A DNA stretch of 64,000 nucleotides from Cerioporus squamosus (lineage: Eukaryota > Basidiomycota > Agaricomycetes > Polyporales > Polyporaceae): NCBI GenBank assembly GCA_022592435.1, contig JABYQS010000119.1, positions 53,963 to 117,962 of the forward strand. The letters run 5' to 3'. The position numbers and the translations under genes are program-made. Of the stretch, positions 37,305 through 49,510 are shown piece after piece. Numbering within the stretch: the first letter of the stretch is position 1; each line of letters begins with the position of its first letter. The notes beneath the pieces are model-generated. The model saw only the letters and a program-made list of their open reading frames with translations, was not told where the DNA came from and ran no database searches.

Positions 37305-39283
37305 ATGATGGGTCTATTCACCCAGGCGACGTCTAAGATGGGCTACAAGCCACGCGGCGCAGACGAAGACAAGGTCCCGGACGACACTGAGCCGGACGAT
37401 ACCTCCATCTTGTCCGTCCCCTCTCTGCTCCCGCGATGCGCTACCTCTCCCCTGCTGACCCGTGCGTCGATGTCGACGAATACAGGGATGAGAACGAGGG
37501 CTCCATCATCGCATCGCTCATCTCGCAGCTAAGGCAAGTCCTCGCGCGCCCTCCGTGCATGCCGAAGCCACCAGGGCGTGGCCGCGCCCCGTCTGACGCA
37601 GGTCGTGCACAGAGTTGGCATGGATCTCCACAAAGTGACATTCCCGACCTTCGTACTAGAGCCACGCAGCATGCTAGAGCGCATTACCGACTTCATGTCC
37701 CATCCAGATCTCCTCTTCGGGTGAGTTCTCTCTCCATCTCTCTCGGATCTCCCTATTGATGTGTATATTCCCCGTTCGCGCATTGCCCACTACTCTTGCC
37801 CGCATACCGCAGTGCTGAGAATTGCGACGACCCCGAAGAACGTTTCATCCGCGTCCTCCAGTACTACCTTGCCGGCTGGCACATCAAGCCAAAGGGCGTG
37901 AAGAAGCCGTACGTTTGCGCACTCCGGTCGCGTATTTCTCTAACGCTCGTGATCGCTCACCCCGTTCCTCGCGCGCGTCGCTCACAGATACAACCCCGTC
38001 CTCGGCGAGTTCTTCCGTTGTCGATATGACTACCCCGACGGCTCGCGCGGGTTCTACATCGCAGAACAAGGTCAGTGTAGTTGCGCCTCGTTGAGCGAAC
38101 AATAGTACCGTTCCAACAAGCGAACCACAATGCGGTTCACATCGTGTTCTCGTCGCGCTCTGGATACAGGATTCTCACCCCTTGTTTATCCTGACAGTCT
38201 CCCACCACCCGCCCATATCCGCCTTCTATTACGTCTCTCCCCAGAACAAGGTCTGCGTCATCGGCGAGCTCCGGCCAAAGTCCAAGTTTCTTGGCAACTC
38301 CGTGTCTACGACTATGGAGGGCGAGAACCGGGTGTACCTCCTCGGTCGCCCGGAAGACAAAGGTGCGTAGTTCTTGTGTCAGAACGGATCGCGCAGTCGG
38401 ACGATGCTGACGGATTTTGCCCGATGCCGCCCCGCTCACGTACGCGCGGTTTGCGCTTGTGTCGGACGCGTCACATAACAGAGTACGTCATCTCCATGCC
38501 GAACATGTACGCAAGGGGCATCCTGTGGGGCAAGATGTTCCTCGAGCTCGGTGACTCGTGCATGGCGAAGAACGAGCAGACAGGTCACTATGCTGACATC
38601 CAGTTCAAGACGAAGGTGAGTCAACTCTTCGTTCTGACATGTTGGTTAGCGCTCGTATGCTCACTGCGCGCTGCTCATAGGGGTACTTCTCCGGCACCTA
38701 CAACGCTATCTCCGGTCGGATACGCCGTGGCAACACCGACATCGGGGAAATATCAGGCAAGTGGAGCGCAGTAATGGAGTACAAGAATGCCAAGGTGCGT
38801 CGACCTGCATTTGACGCTAACCTTGACTAACCTTGTTTCATTCCTATTCTCATAACACACAGGGCGAGAAGCGGGTCCTTTTTGACGCACAGAAAGACGG
38901 GCAGAACGTCGCGCCAAAGTGGGTCGCGCCTGAGGACGAGCAGGAGCCGAACGAGTCGCGGAGGCTCTGGACGCGCCTCACGCGTGCCATCGTCGCGAAG
39001 GACATGGACGCCGCGACGGAGGCCAAGACTGCCGTCGAGGAGACGCAGCGCGAGGCGCGTCGCAAGATGGACGAGCGCGGTGAGGTGCACGTGCCCCGAT
39101 TCTTCCACCTCAAGGACGGCCGGTGGGTGCCCAAGCTCTCGTAAGTGTCTTCCATTCTCCGCGGTTGACGATATGTGACTAATGCCGCACTCGCACTACA
39201 GGCTGCCCTCGGACCCGCAGGAGGCGACACAAGCGGTCGAGAAGTTCATCTGGCCGACGCTCCCGCCCTCTTACGCCCAGTGA
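37305..39283 (+). CDS. KES1: Oxysterol-binding protein-related protein, Kes1/Osh4 type
   Basis: Lipid exchanger that carries sterol and PI4P between membranes at the trans-Golgi/ER. Ten exons: 37305-37411, 37486-37533, 37613-37720, 37813-37908, 37988-38070, 38198-38362, 38482-38615, 38681-38794, 38863-39140 and 39202-39283, total 404 residues, the size of the short ORPs without a PH domain. Signatures: [42 protein letters not shown] and the family fingerprint [14 protein letters not shown], then GKMFLELGD and GEISGKWSA. The second intron has a GC donor (AAG/GCAAGT at 37534) and an AG acceptor, required to join SQLR to VGMDLHKV. The first donor (GTCCGT) is also weak. C-terminal [13 protein letters not shown] is typical. 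Confidence 0.94.
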
Positions 39284-40262
39284 TGATGATGCTGACGCCG
39301 TGTGTAACGCGTAATGAAACGCCGTGTGCAATAATGTAATGTACAAGATGCAGGACTCTCCTCAGTCTCTCAGTGCTCGTCCCCTATCGTCGTCAGCTTG
39401 CTACATGCTTTACAGACTCCTCGGTCATCGCAGGAGAGACACCCATTACAGGATCCCAGCCTCCGAGCGTACGTACATATTTCAGTTTAATACAGCATTG
39501 TATTCTCCCAACGGCACTGCCGGGCAGTATGGTCGGAAACACCACAAGATTTACCGGTCGCATATGTGTCTCAGGTGAGTTACTGTGCCCCCTAGCGTCA
39601 CTAAAAACGATAGATTGCCAGTCCATTCGCAAGAGGCATACCGGACGGAGCGCCTGCAGTATATATATGCAAGGTCGGAGACGAAGCGAAGACAGCCGAA
39701 AGAGCTCCCACCCGTCGACACCCGGAGCTTGGCCGAAGCGACGTCGGACGGTACACTGACAGCATGTGCCCGCGCAATAGCTTTCCTCGTGACGGGAAAC
39801 TGATCAGGGCTGCCTACGCACTGACTCTCCAATATTGTCAGGGCGCCGCTGCCAGAAGGGCCGGGTTGTGGATCAGCGAACGCTGTCATCCGCAGCTAGT
39901 CCATTCATTCCCGCTTGACGGCGTTTCCGCGGAGGTTAGGTAGGTATCTCATTTCTTCACAACCGACGTCAGGAGCCCTGAGATATGACCCTCGTCAGTA
40001 CCTCGTCAGTAGAAACGCGCCATGTTGACACTACAAGAGGCTAGCGCAAAGTAAATATAAGCCCACCGTGCCCGTGTCGGCTGTGACCCAATTCTATGAT
40101 GCGCGATTCTACCGGCCTGGGGCGTCTTGACGCTGTCTCAGCATGCTTTGCTTTGCTGTCAGTGTCAAGTGCGACAGTAACGATGGCCTCCGAGAGGGGA
40201 CTCGTCCGCTGTGCGTTATTACTTCGCTCGCTCGCCCACCTCCCTTGCAGTCCGTACAGATC
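39284..40262. other. Intergenic stretch before the DUF6533 gene
   Basis: Only short open frames. A TATA-like TAAATATAAG lies at 40052-40061, about 200 bp upstream of the chosen DUF6533 start, and an ATG at 40096 opens a frame that could be an alternative upstream start. Nothing else was recognised. Confidence 0.5.
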
Positions 40263-41804
40263 ATGGATACCGTGGTACTCACCAGGAAGTTCAACACTGC
40301 TGCAAGAAGTGAGCTCGCCGTTTCCTCCAGGGATCATTTCGATGCTGAAATATTCTCGCTCTTCAGCCTTGTTCGTGTATGAGTATCTCCTCACCCTTGA
40401 TCTGGAGGTGGAGTACTTCTGGAGATCGCGCATGACGCGTGCGACCGCTCTCTATTTCGCCAACCGCTATACCAATGTGGCCCTGGCGATCACGAACGTG
40501 ATTGAACTCGTCACTAAGACGGAGAGCGACCAAGTGAGTACCTTCGTCACTCTCTTACTCCTCATTGTCCAACTGGAACGGATTCTAGCTGTGAGGGTCT
40601 GGCAGACGTGCGCTGTGTCAATGACGCTAATGATAGTGAGGTAGATGTGAGGTACTGGAGATTACCTTAGTGGCAGAGATAGTGCTGGCGCAGCTGCTAC
40701 TCCTCGGTGAGTCTCCCGCCTGCGCTTATACTAGAAGCATGCATGTGACAAGATTTGCAGCTTTCTCAGTACTGCGAGTGCACGCTGTCACCGACCGCAA
40801 CCGCTTTTACACCCTGGCAGTATTTCTCACCGCATTGGTGTCGCCGGTAATCCTGACGGTACGTTCATTCCAAATTCCTGAGACTCGGAACTCGGAACAT
40901 AAGACCTGATCCGTGTCCGTGTAGTACATCGACATCCGCTCTTACGGCTATGCGACTCCCCCTCCGCTGCATGCTTGTGCTGTGCACTCCACATTGTCGC
41001 TAGTCGACTACGATAGGTGAGTTACCAGGTCGATTGAACTCGTAGCATCAGTCTATAACTGTGTGCCACACAGACGTACGCGCTCTGAATGCATCTCTGC
41101 CCACATTATATACTGACGCCCTGCAGTCATCATCGTCGCTCGGCTAGGTGTGGTCCTCTGCGATCTCTGTCATCATCTTCGTCCTTCGAGTGGTTGGTGT
41201 CCCGTGGGGGCGCCCCAGGCTTCAGTCGCGTATGGCGCCGGTGACGGTGTCACTCCTAAGAAACAGTATGTTTTCGTGCTGTCTTGTCTCGACTTCTTCT
41301 CATTTTGTCTCTGGTCTATCATCTATGGAGGTGTTATTTTCTTCCTGTGAGTCACCGACGAATCTGTGTGGGGCGGATAACTGCTCACTGCCCGTCGGCA
41401 GAGTGCTGTTCATGCTCAACTTTGCGCAGATCATCGTCTCTGCCCTCCACTTGAGGGTGCGTGGAGCGGGCTCTTCTCGCTCGCCGAGAGCCTCCTCGAC
41501 TGACATGTTTCACCTTTCCTCCCAGAACCCCATGACAATCGGAGCGTTCCTATCCCCGTGAGTCCAACCACCTTTGCTCGCTTCAAACCCATTGCTGATA
41601 TGCGCACTCTCCAGTATCACCTCGATCTTCATCACACGCATGCTCACGAGCCTCCGCCAGGCAGACCGCTCTCTGGACGACGACTTCCTCTCCCTATTTG
41701 TGCGCGCGGACATACAGAACGTCGAGACGTTCACTCTCCACGAGCTCAGCACGCTCCATTTCACACCGTTGTCCCGCTCGAGCGTGGAAGATGTCGGAGC
41801 GTAG
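40263..41804 (+). CDS. DUF6533 multi-pass membrane protein (exact exons uncertain)
   Basis: Member of a basidiomycete-expanded family of about seven-helix membrane proteins of unknown function. First exons: 40263-40308 (MDTVVLTRKFNTAAR) and 40367-40533, giving the diagnostic LFVYEYLLTLDLEVEYFWR and ATALYFANRYTNVALAI. Later pieces recognised in order: QTCAVSMTLMIV, AEIVLAQLLLL, VLRVHAVTDRNRFYTLAVF, GYATPPPLHAC, LFMLNFAQIIVSAL, then the last exon 41615-41804 with ITSIFITRMLTSLRQA and an acidic tail (LDDDFLSLF). I could not join the part between 40590 and 40700 without an in-frame stop, nor the VIIVARLGVVL helix near 41150 cleanly, so either a splice site was missed or the gene is damaged. Transmembrane helices are evident from hydrophobicity. 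Confidence 0.65.
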
Positions 41805-42619
41805 CTCCGAGGTCGCGTCGCCTCGAGGATATGATTGGCCAACCCCACGGCTGCCGTAGCTGTTCGCGTTGCGTTATGCATTATGTTGCTATATGTCATG
41901 ACGACTGTAGCCTGCTCGAGTGGGAGGAGATCCGTCGCTGCCATTGTGTTCAGGACAGCGTTACTATCATGCTATTACATCCGTTCAGCATTGAGAGTAC
42001 CACTATTCCGCTGCATATAGAAGTACCTAGCTGGTGGACTCTGCCCTGGTGCGCGCCTGGGTTCTCATTCGGCGACTTGAATAGATTGCGAATTCCATTA
42101 GATAAGTTGTCAGCGCTCTCGCCGATGTTTCCATGGAATACAAGAGCGAAACCACTCTCCGCGCAATGACCGTCCTAATTCAGAGCCCTACCACCCGATC
42201 GCATCCCGCTGAGTTGGACATGGAACGAGTGGTTACAGAAGAGGTGGAGTACTAATACTCGGGAGTCGGGAGAGGATAAAAGGCGTCGACTTCAACGCCC
42301 ACGTCCAACTGTCCTTTTGCCCCTCGCAGATGAGTCCTCAATTCTGAGCCAATGCCCGCCGCCATTGTCGTCGCCGTCGTTGAAGTCGAGCTCACTGTCC
42401 GTGTCAGGCTCCGCCCGTTTCAATTAAGGCTGTAAGCGCTCGACAGCCACGTGGCCCGTGTCTTCCCGGATTCGAGTTGTCGCTCCAGCTGTCTTCGCCG
42501 GACACTCACCTTATACCCCGTCCCCGCTTCTCTCCCCGTCGCGTGCAGCGTCGAGCTTGTCGAGCCCGACGGCGCCCACCAGTCCTCGCTTTGTCCCGTC
42601 GTAGACTTCTTCGCCCATC
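41805..42619. other. Intergenic stretch upstream of the coiled-coil gene
   Basis: Contains the DUF6533 3' flank and the upstream region of the 42620 gene. An ATAAAAG element at 42276-42282 could be a TATA box about 340 bp upstream of the start. Sequence from 42480 is pyrimidine-rich with short plus-strand frames; a 5' leader is likely, no separate gene seen. Confidence 0.45.
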
Positions 42620-45600
42620 ATGGTCTCCCAGCATCGCCAGCAGCCATCGCGACTCTTCATCCCGCCCTCTCTCAACTCCCAGCAGCCCATGTCCTTCGCC
42701 GAAAACGCGCCCTTGTTCTCACCTGCGTTGCCGACGTCTATACAGCAAGGCATGCACCCGCCGTTTAACATCCACGGGCCTCCACATCCCCTTCAAACCC
42801 CCATGCAGGCCAACTTCTTCCCACCACCACCAGGCGCACCCGGTCGGCCCTCGATGCACCGAAGTCACCCCAGCGTCATGCAGCTCGCCGCTGCAGGCAT
42901 TCTTCCGCCTCCTGGAATGCCCATGACGCCACTGGGTCAGGCCGGCTTCCCTCCACCCATGGTTCCTGGCCTTGCGCCGTTCGCGCCGCCTTTTGTGCCC
43001 AGAAGCAAGCGCTCGGCGAGTATGAGTGTTGGAGGGCCTCCGAAGGCGGTCTTGGGAGGCCCCCAGAGGAAGGTCAGTCCGATGCCAGCGACGCCTGCTG
43101 CACCCGCAGCGCAACCTGTTGCACAAAAGCCGAAGAAGGTCATTGTCAACCTGCCGCGCGAGACGATCCCGGGAGAGGGCGACGAGCCCCCGACGCGTGC
43201 CTCGTTCGCAAGGATGCCTCTCGTTCCCTCCGACGTGCCCGTGCAGAGCGAAGTCAGGTATCCGGAGACGAGCACCGTCGAGTTATACCCTCCAGATTCG
43301 TGGAGATACCACTTGCCGCCCACGGTTGATGTGTTCTTGCCAGGCAAGGTGCGCCTCTTTGCGATCATTCTTCGTGGTTCTCCCTGACAGTTCGTCGCAG
43401 GCCGCCTGGGATACAATCAAGCAGAGGATCATAGAGGAGAAGTTGCAGAAGCTGGGCGTCGAGCGTGGAAGTGGAAGTGGCAGCTCCGTCCCTCATATAC
43501 ACGCCCCACACGCGCGTGCTGCCTCGGTGAGTTCAGCGCGTTGCATACGAAGTTTCTCCTAACGTGGCACTGCAGATCTCGTCTCCCGCCGACCCGGCGC
43601 TTCTCTTCTTCAAGCTCAACAAGCTGCAGCAATCGCAAAACGCGTCTGCATCCAACTCTCTTTCTACTTCCCCTCAGCCGCCCTCGAACCTCTCCCCGTC
43701 GCCGAACCAGCTTCCGCCCCGCCTGCAGCAGAACCGGCATGCTCACAGCCTCTCGCTCGCACAGGCTTCCTCACGCCAGTCGCCGCTGTATAACCCATCT
43801 GGTTCGTTCAATCCATTTGGGCCAAGCGCGACACTTGGCTCTGACCAGGTCTTTGCTCGTGACTCCCCTGCACCCCAATCTGCACCACCAGAGATTATAC
43901 ATGCGCCGCAGGGACGTGTCCCAACCAATGTTGCTTCACTTGCACCACCTGCCTCGTTGTCGCGACCGGAGAGTCGTCCAGACTTCATGCGCGGGTTCGG
44001 CGTGGAGATTCCAGAGGAGGAAGAGCCGGAGGAGGAGGAGACCGCTGCTGAGGAGCCAGAAGACGATGCCTCGGAAGTAGCAGCTGCAGACGTCACGGTG
44101 GTTTCTGCAGAAGGCACGGAGCAAGACGGGGTCAGCACTGTGGCGCAGAGCAGGATACACTCGCGTCATGTGTCGAAATTATCAGCAGCACTGTCGTTGA
44201 GGTCTGTTGGGGGTTTAGTAGAGGATGAAGAGATCGTTCGGGACGGACGACTACCGCTGCAGAGCCCTGGTGGGGAGTTGGAGGTTGAAGATCTCGACGC
44301 TGTAGAGGAAGTCGACCCGGATCAAGAGGCTGTCGGCGAGTGGACTGGGTCCGAAGACCTGCCTGCCGACGAGACGTCGGATGACGAGGTAAGACGCGGT
44401 GTTTTGCATCAAGTTGGTGCGCAGATGGCTCACATGTACACAGAGCATCGGCGAGTGGTCAAACCCTTCGGACGAGGAGCGGGCACGCCAGGAGCGTCTG
44501 CATCGTCGTATCTTACGTCGCGCCAAACAGGTCAGGCAGGAGCTCGAACTCCCGCGGAGGATACCCAACTTCCCGCGCCCTCCTCCTTTGAGCCAGGACG
44601 ACGACATCGTCTCCAATCCGAGCGACGAAGGTCATGGACCCTACGCCGACTATTACTCCGCTGCTGGCAGGCGGCCACTCCCTCCTCTGCCGCACTCGCG
44701 CAACGGCTCGCAGTACTCCGCAAACACGGGACACGATCCTGCTCTCGCCCACTCTCGTAACGCGTCGGAGCAATACCTTACACCTGGAGGACTGCAGCCT
44801 CGGCCTTCGCAGACTCCTCAGCTTCAGCCTCTCTCGGCGCCCCGCACAGAGTCTCTAAACCCGTTTGCGAAACCTTTCGTGTTTGGTGCCAATCGTCAAT
44901 CAGGGTCATGGGCTGCAGGAGCGTTCAACGCCTCTGGCACACCGACTCCGCCGACCCATGGTCGTGCGCCGTCCATCGGCAAGCCCCTCAACGTTGCTGC
45001 GCCGGAGTTCAAGCCTGGCGGGTTTACCTTCCGTGCTCCAGCCGGAGTCCCCCAACTCACCTTCCAAGCTCCCCCTGCGCCCGTCGCGCGCCCATTGCCA
45101 ACGCCGCCGGCTGTCCCTGCACCAGAACCCGCTCGTGCTGCGCAAGGAAGGGAGAAGAGGCAGAGGAGATCGAGCGACATGGATCAGGAGAGCTCAGACG
45201 AGGGGGTGAACAATATGACGTCTTTCCGCTTCCCGCCGACTGCCGACTCTGCACCTGCACGACACTCTGCTCCTGCGAGCCCGCCTACGACTACGGTCGG
45301 AGGCAACAGAGACGGCGGTCTCAACGCAGCTGCCAAGCCCTTCGTATTCGCTGGCACGTACCCGTATCTCTCGCAGAAGAAGGACGATGTCCCTCAGTCT
45401 CCTGATCTCAGCGAGGATGATGAGGAGAACGACGAGAACAAGCCTCTCATGCCCGCTCCTGTCACAATGCCTGTGCCCCAGATTGGCGCGGAGGAGCTAC
45501 CCTTCCCGCCCACCGCGAAGCCCAAGCGTGCCCCGATTCCGCTGGACTTCAAGCATCCCGTCTCCACCAATACCGTGCCCGCTGGCCTCTTCAAGGCGCT

Positions 45601-48600
45601 CGTCAACAACGACGACGGCGAGCGTACACGCCGGACTGTTCGTTCTCGTCTCAGCTCGCGAGATATCTACGAGCACAGCCCCCGTCCGTCACTCGACGAC
45701 CTCCATGTGCCGCCTATCTCTCAGCGGATGGGCCGTCCACGTTTGTTCACCGATCCAGGTTCTCCAGGTGGCGAGGATGTCTTCAGCGTTCGTCGGCCTC
45801 GTCGCTCCTCGATGCCGCCGAGGCATCACGACGACGATGATGAGACGTTGTCTGACGTGTCGGTTGCGCCCATGAATTTGTCGAAGCGCATCGAGATGCA
45901 GCAGTACGAGCAGCGGCTGGAGAGGCTGCTCGAGGAGAAGTTCGACACCATCAAGAAGGCTCTTACCGAGTACAAGGTCGCTGCTCCTGCTGGCCAGCCC
46001 CTCAATTCGTCTACGGAGGCTGCGCTCTCGGAGGTTCTTTCGCTATTCCGAGCGCAGTTGCAGGAGTCTGCTGCGCGCGGATTGGACGATAGCCAGATGG
46101 ACGCGCGTGGCGAGTTCGACTTTGAACTCCTCAAGGGCATCATTGAGCAGAGCCACGAGGAGTCTCGTGCCGTCTTGCAAAGGGAGATCACTTCATTGCT
46201 GAGATCTCAGACCCAGACCCAAGCCCCGGTGTCCCGCGAGCACGATACGGAGTTGAAGCAGCTCATCGAGGATCTTGGCAACAGGACGATGAACACCCTT
46301 GCCTCTGCGATGTCTCAGCTCGGGGCGCGCATTCAGGCCATGGAGACCTCGCGTGCGCCATCGACCAACAACGAGCACCTCTTCCAGGACCTGTTCCAGA
46401 AGCTCCTGCCGCATATCGCTGCCCTCCGTGCAGAACCGATTGACTACGACATTCTGACGGCGCGCCTCGCTCAGGCGGTCAAGCCCAACATCTCACAGCT
46501 CATCGACCTCGCTTCGGACAAGCGCGAGACGGCCGGCCTCATCGTCGACCGCCTCGTCCCCATCTTGCCCTCTCTTCAGCCTCAGATCAACCTCGATGCC
46601 GTCGTTGGCAGGCTCACTTCGGAGCTCAGGACGATTGTTGGACCTCTGGATGCGCACGAGATCAAGGAGCAGGTGTCGGACCTCGTCGTGGAGCGGCTCG
46701 ACTCGCGTCTCGCTGTTCGCGACCGTGCGCTCAACCTCGATTCCATTTCCGATAAGGTCACGGAGAATGTGCGCGGGCTCGTTGCTCCACTTGTCGAAGT
46801 GCAGCGCAAGATCGAGGAGCTCGCCAGCAAGGAGCCTGCGGTTGTCTCGCAGCAGGTCGACCTCTCGTCGCTCCGGCAGGATATCCTTGGCGCCGTCGCC
46901 GACCTTCCGCAACGCCTGTCTGCTGCTACTGAGGCGCTCAGCAGTGCGCAGAGCGAGTTCAAGACCCGCGCCGAGCGCGCCGAGAAGGACTCGGGCTCGA
47001 CCAAGGCTCTTCGCAACATTGAGAATGTCGTCCAGAACTTCGCCAGCGAGCAGAAGAAGCTTCTGTCGCAGAACCAGGAGTTCTCTGAGTTCTGCCAGGA
47101 CATCATCAAGCACATTAATGCGCTCCCCGAGGCGATGGTCGAGGCGACGAAGGTCCTGCAGAATGCGCACGCTGACTTTGCTTCCCGTGATACCTCCCAG
47201 AAGGACTCGGAGGATATTCGGCGGCTCATGTCTGCCAACGCCGAGCTGCAGATCCAGCTTGCGAAGGCGCGTGGCGCGCACGGGCAGGTCCGCGTGGAGA
47301 AGGACATGTTGAATGAGAGGGTCAAGGCGGCGGAGGCTGACCGGGATCGACTCAATGCTCGCTTGGAGACCCTCCAGGACTCGATCTCAAAGAAGGCCGC
47401 GGAGACGGTTGCGATGGAGGCCAAGAACGTGGAGCTTGAGCAGGCCCTTGCGCGTGCGTTGGAGAGGCTGAAGGATGCCGACGTCAAGACGCAGAGTCAG
47501 ACGGAGCGGATTGCGGATTTGGAGAAGTCGAAGGCTGAACTCAGCTTGGACAAGCAGCAGCTCAAGGCAAAGGTGTGTTCTGCTCCTTGGTCAGCTACCA
47601 TCCTGCATGCTGACTTTGCTCCTTACAGGTCGATGCTCTCGAGCTGAAGGTTTCTTTCGTGAGCCGTGAGAGGGACTCGATGGCAGACGACCTTGCCGAC
47701 CAGAAGAGGCGGAATGAGGAGCTCTTGTCGCAAGAGAGCAACTGGGACGAGCTGCGTCGCGCCACTGAGCAGATTGAGACGCTCACCACCCTCGTGGGCC
47801 AGTTCGACAACGAGGAGATCAGGGAGCTTCGCCGTATCCGCGATCGCAGCAAGGTGCTTGAAGGCGAGCACTCCGCTCTCCAGCGTCGCATGAAGGAGTA
47901 CGAGAACAAGGCCGCCAGCCATGAGAAGATTGTTCAGACCTCGAGGCAGAGTCTTCTCCAAGCAAGACAGCGTGCTGAGGAGTGGGAGAAGCGTGCGAAG
48001 GAGGCCGAGAGCGGGCGCCAAAAAGTGCAGATGCAGCTTGATGAGGCTGAGCAGACGATTTCGCGAGTTGAGACGGAGTTCGCCCTCGCGAAGCTCCACC
48101 TTGACGAGCGTGATAATGAGGAGCGTTCTGATAAGGTATGTCTCTCTTAGGCCGACATCCCCCGTTTCTCACAACCTCCACAGGAGCGGCAGAGTCAGAT
48201 GCTCGACCAGATCGCTACCCTTGAGGCTCAAGTCGCTCGTCTGCAAGCTGAGGTCGACAAGGCAAAGAAGTCAAGCACCGTCCTACAGCCGCAACCCGTT
48301 GCTCGTTATCAGAACGGCAAGACGCACCCTCTACCGCGCCCGGACTCGCGAGCGAGCACCATCTACGATCGCAGCCGCGCAGGCACGCCGAAGGCCCAGC
48401 ACAACGGCACGACGAATGATGTCCGTGTCGCTACACCCCCACAACCCTCCGTACGGGATTCGATCCACGCGCCGTGGAAGCAACCAGCAGCTATCCCGAC
48501 GTTTACGCCGAAGAGTAGATACAACACACCACCTAACTGGCGTGGCTTCAGAGCGCCCTCGCCTTCGCCTAGTGTCGTTTCGGCTGTGCCCACACAAGGC

Positions 48601-48621
48601 GAGGACGGCTGGTGGTCATAG
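42620..48621 (+). CDS. Large unrecognised protein: Pro-rich disordered N-terminus, long C-terminal coiled coil
   Basis: Not recognised as a named family. Six exons: 42620-43348, 43401-43526, 43576-44388, 44444-47572, 47629-48135 and 48184-48621, about 1,913 residues; all five introns are phase 0. Residues 1-250 are Pro/Gly/Ser-rich (PPPPGAPGR, ILPPPGMPM). An acidic block follows near residue 430 (PEEEEPEEEE), then WSNPSDEERARQERLHRRI, which looks like a conserved helix. More Ser/Pro-rich disorder runs to about residue 950. From about residue 960 to 1,780 the protein is largely heptad-like with many Leu, Glu, Lys and Gln (ERLLEEKFDTIKKALTEY, LEQALARALERLKDA, QLKAKVDALELKVSF). The C-terminus is basic, Ser/Pro-rich and ends DGWWS. 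The layout suggests a cytoskeletal, polarity or scaffold role; this is inference only. Confidence 0.85.
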
Positions 48622-49510
48622 GCAACATTGAGGTTTTATTTCTGCAACTTCAGACAATACTGTACTTACCCATGTGCCGGATCTACAAGGATCCAGTCAC
48701 TCCCACTATCACTTTTCCCCTCATCATCGGATTGCTCTCACATATGCATGCATTGGTTTCGTGGTCGCGTTCGTCTCTCATCATCCCACCGCACTTTATC
48801 GTATATAAACCTATCTCACCCTCCATTCTATACCACGTTTATATACCGTAGTACAGTGTCGCTACATATCTTCCGAGTCGTCCTCTTGGCCCCTCTCTGA
48901 CAACATCGTTATCTGCTTCCTTCCTGACTCTTTCGGATCCAACACAGGAGTGGTGGTGGGTTGCCCGACCCTTTGTTGTACACTCTGGAATATATCGCAT
49001 TAATCTGGGATGTGTACGCTCAAGTCTACTACTACGAGAACTGTCTAGAGGGACTATAACTAAGAGCAACACATGGACGAATGAGGAAACGCGTTCGCTG
49101 GCTCTTGACGTTTCGCGTTTTAACCATCGCGAAGTGTGTCAGACGCCGGACGTGGGAACAAAGTGTTTTTGGGCGTTTCCGACATCCGCACGCGGTAGCC
49201 TGCCCTCTCCCGTCCACAACCATCTACCCATCCTGCTCGCCTGTCTTACAGCAATAAACGACAACTTGTCACCAGTGACCACGCCCTCTATCTCGTTAAA
49301 GCCAACCCACCGAATCTCAGATAGAGATCAAGTGGGTGTACCCTTGTCACGGTACTACGCACACCAGGCACCTCCCTTGAAGAGGTGTTTGTTCGTCCGT
49401 TCTTCCCGAACGAGATCATCCGTTATCCTGCCAAAGGATACGAGGCCCTTGAGGCTCATCCCCGCGTTGCCATCCGATACAGGGCGTGCTACATATCCGG
49501 ATAGTCGCGA
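48622..49510. other. Intergenic stretch before TRANK1-like paralogue 2
   Basis: Tandem plus-strand genes flank it. AT-richer sequence with TATATA-like words near 48801-48845, none convincingly placed. No coding signal was recognised. Confidence 0.5.

Noticed and set aside
46493..47487. Two long minus-strand open frames opposite the coiled-coil gene
   Set aside because: They overlap a single well-supported 3.1-kb plus-strand exon and reflect its codon bias on the complementary strand.
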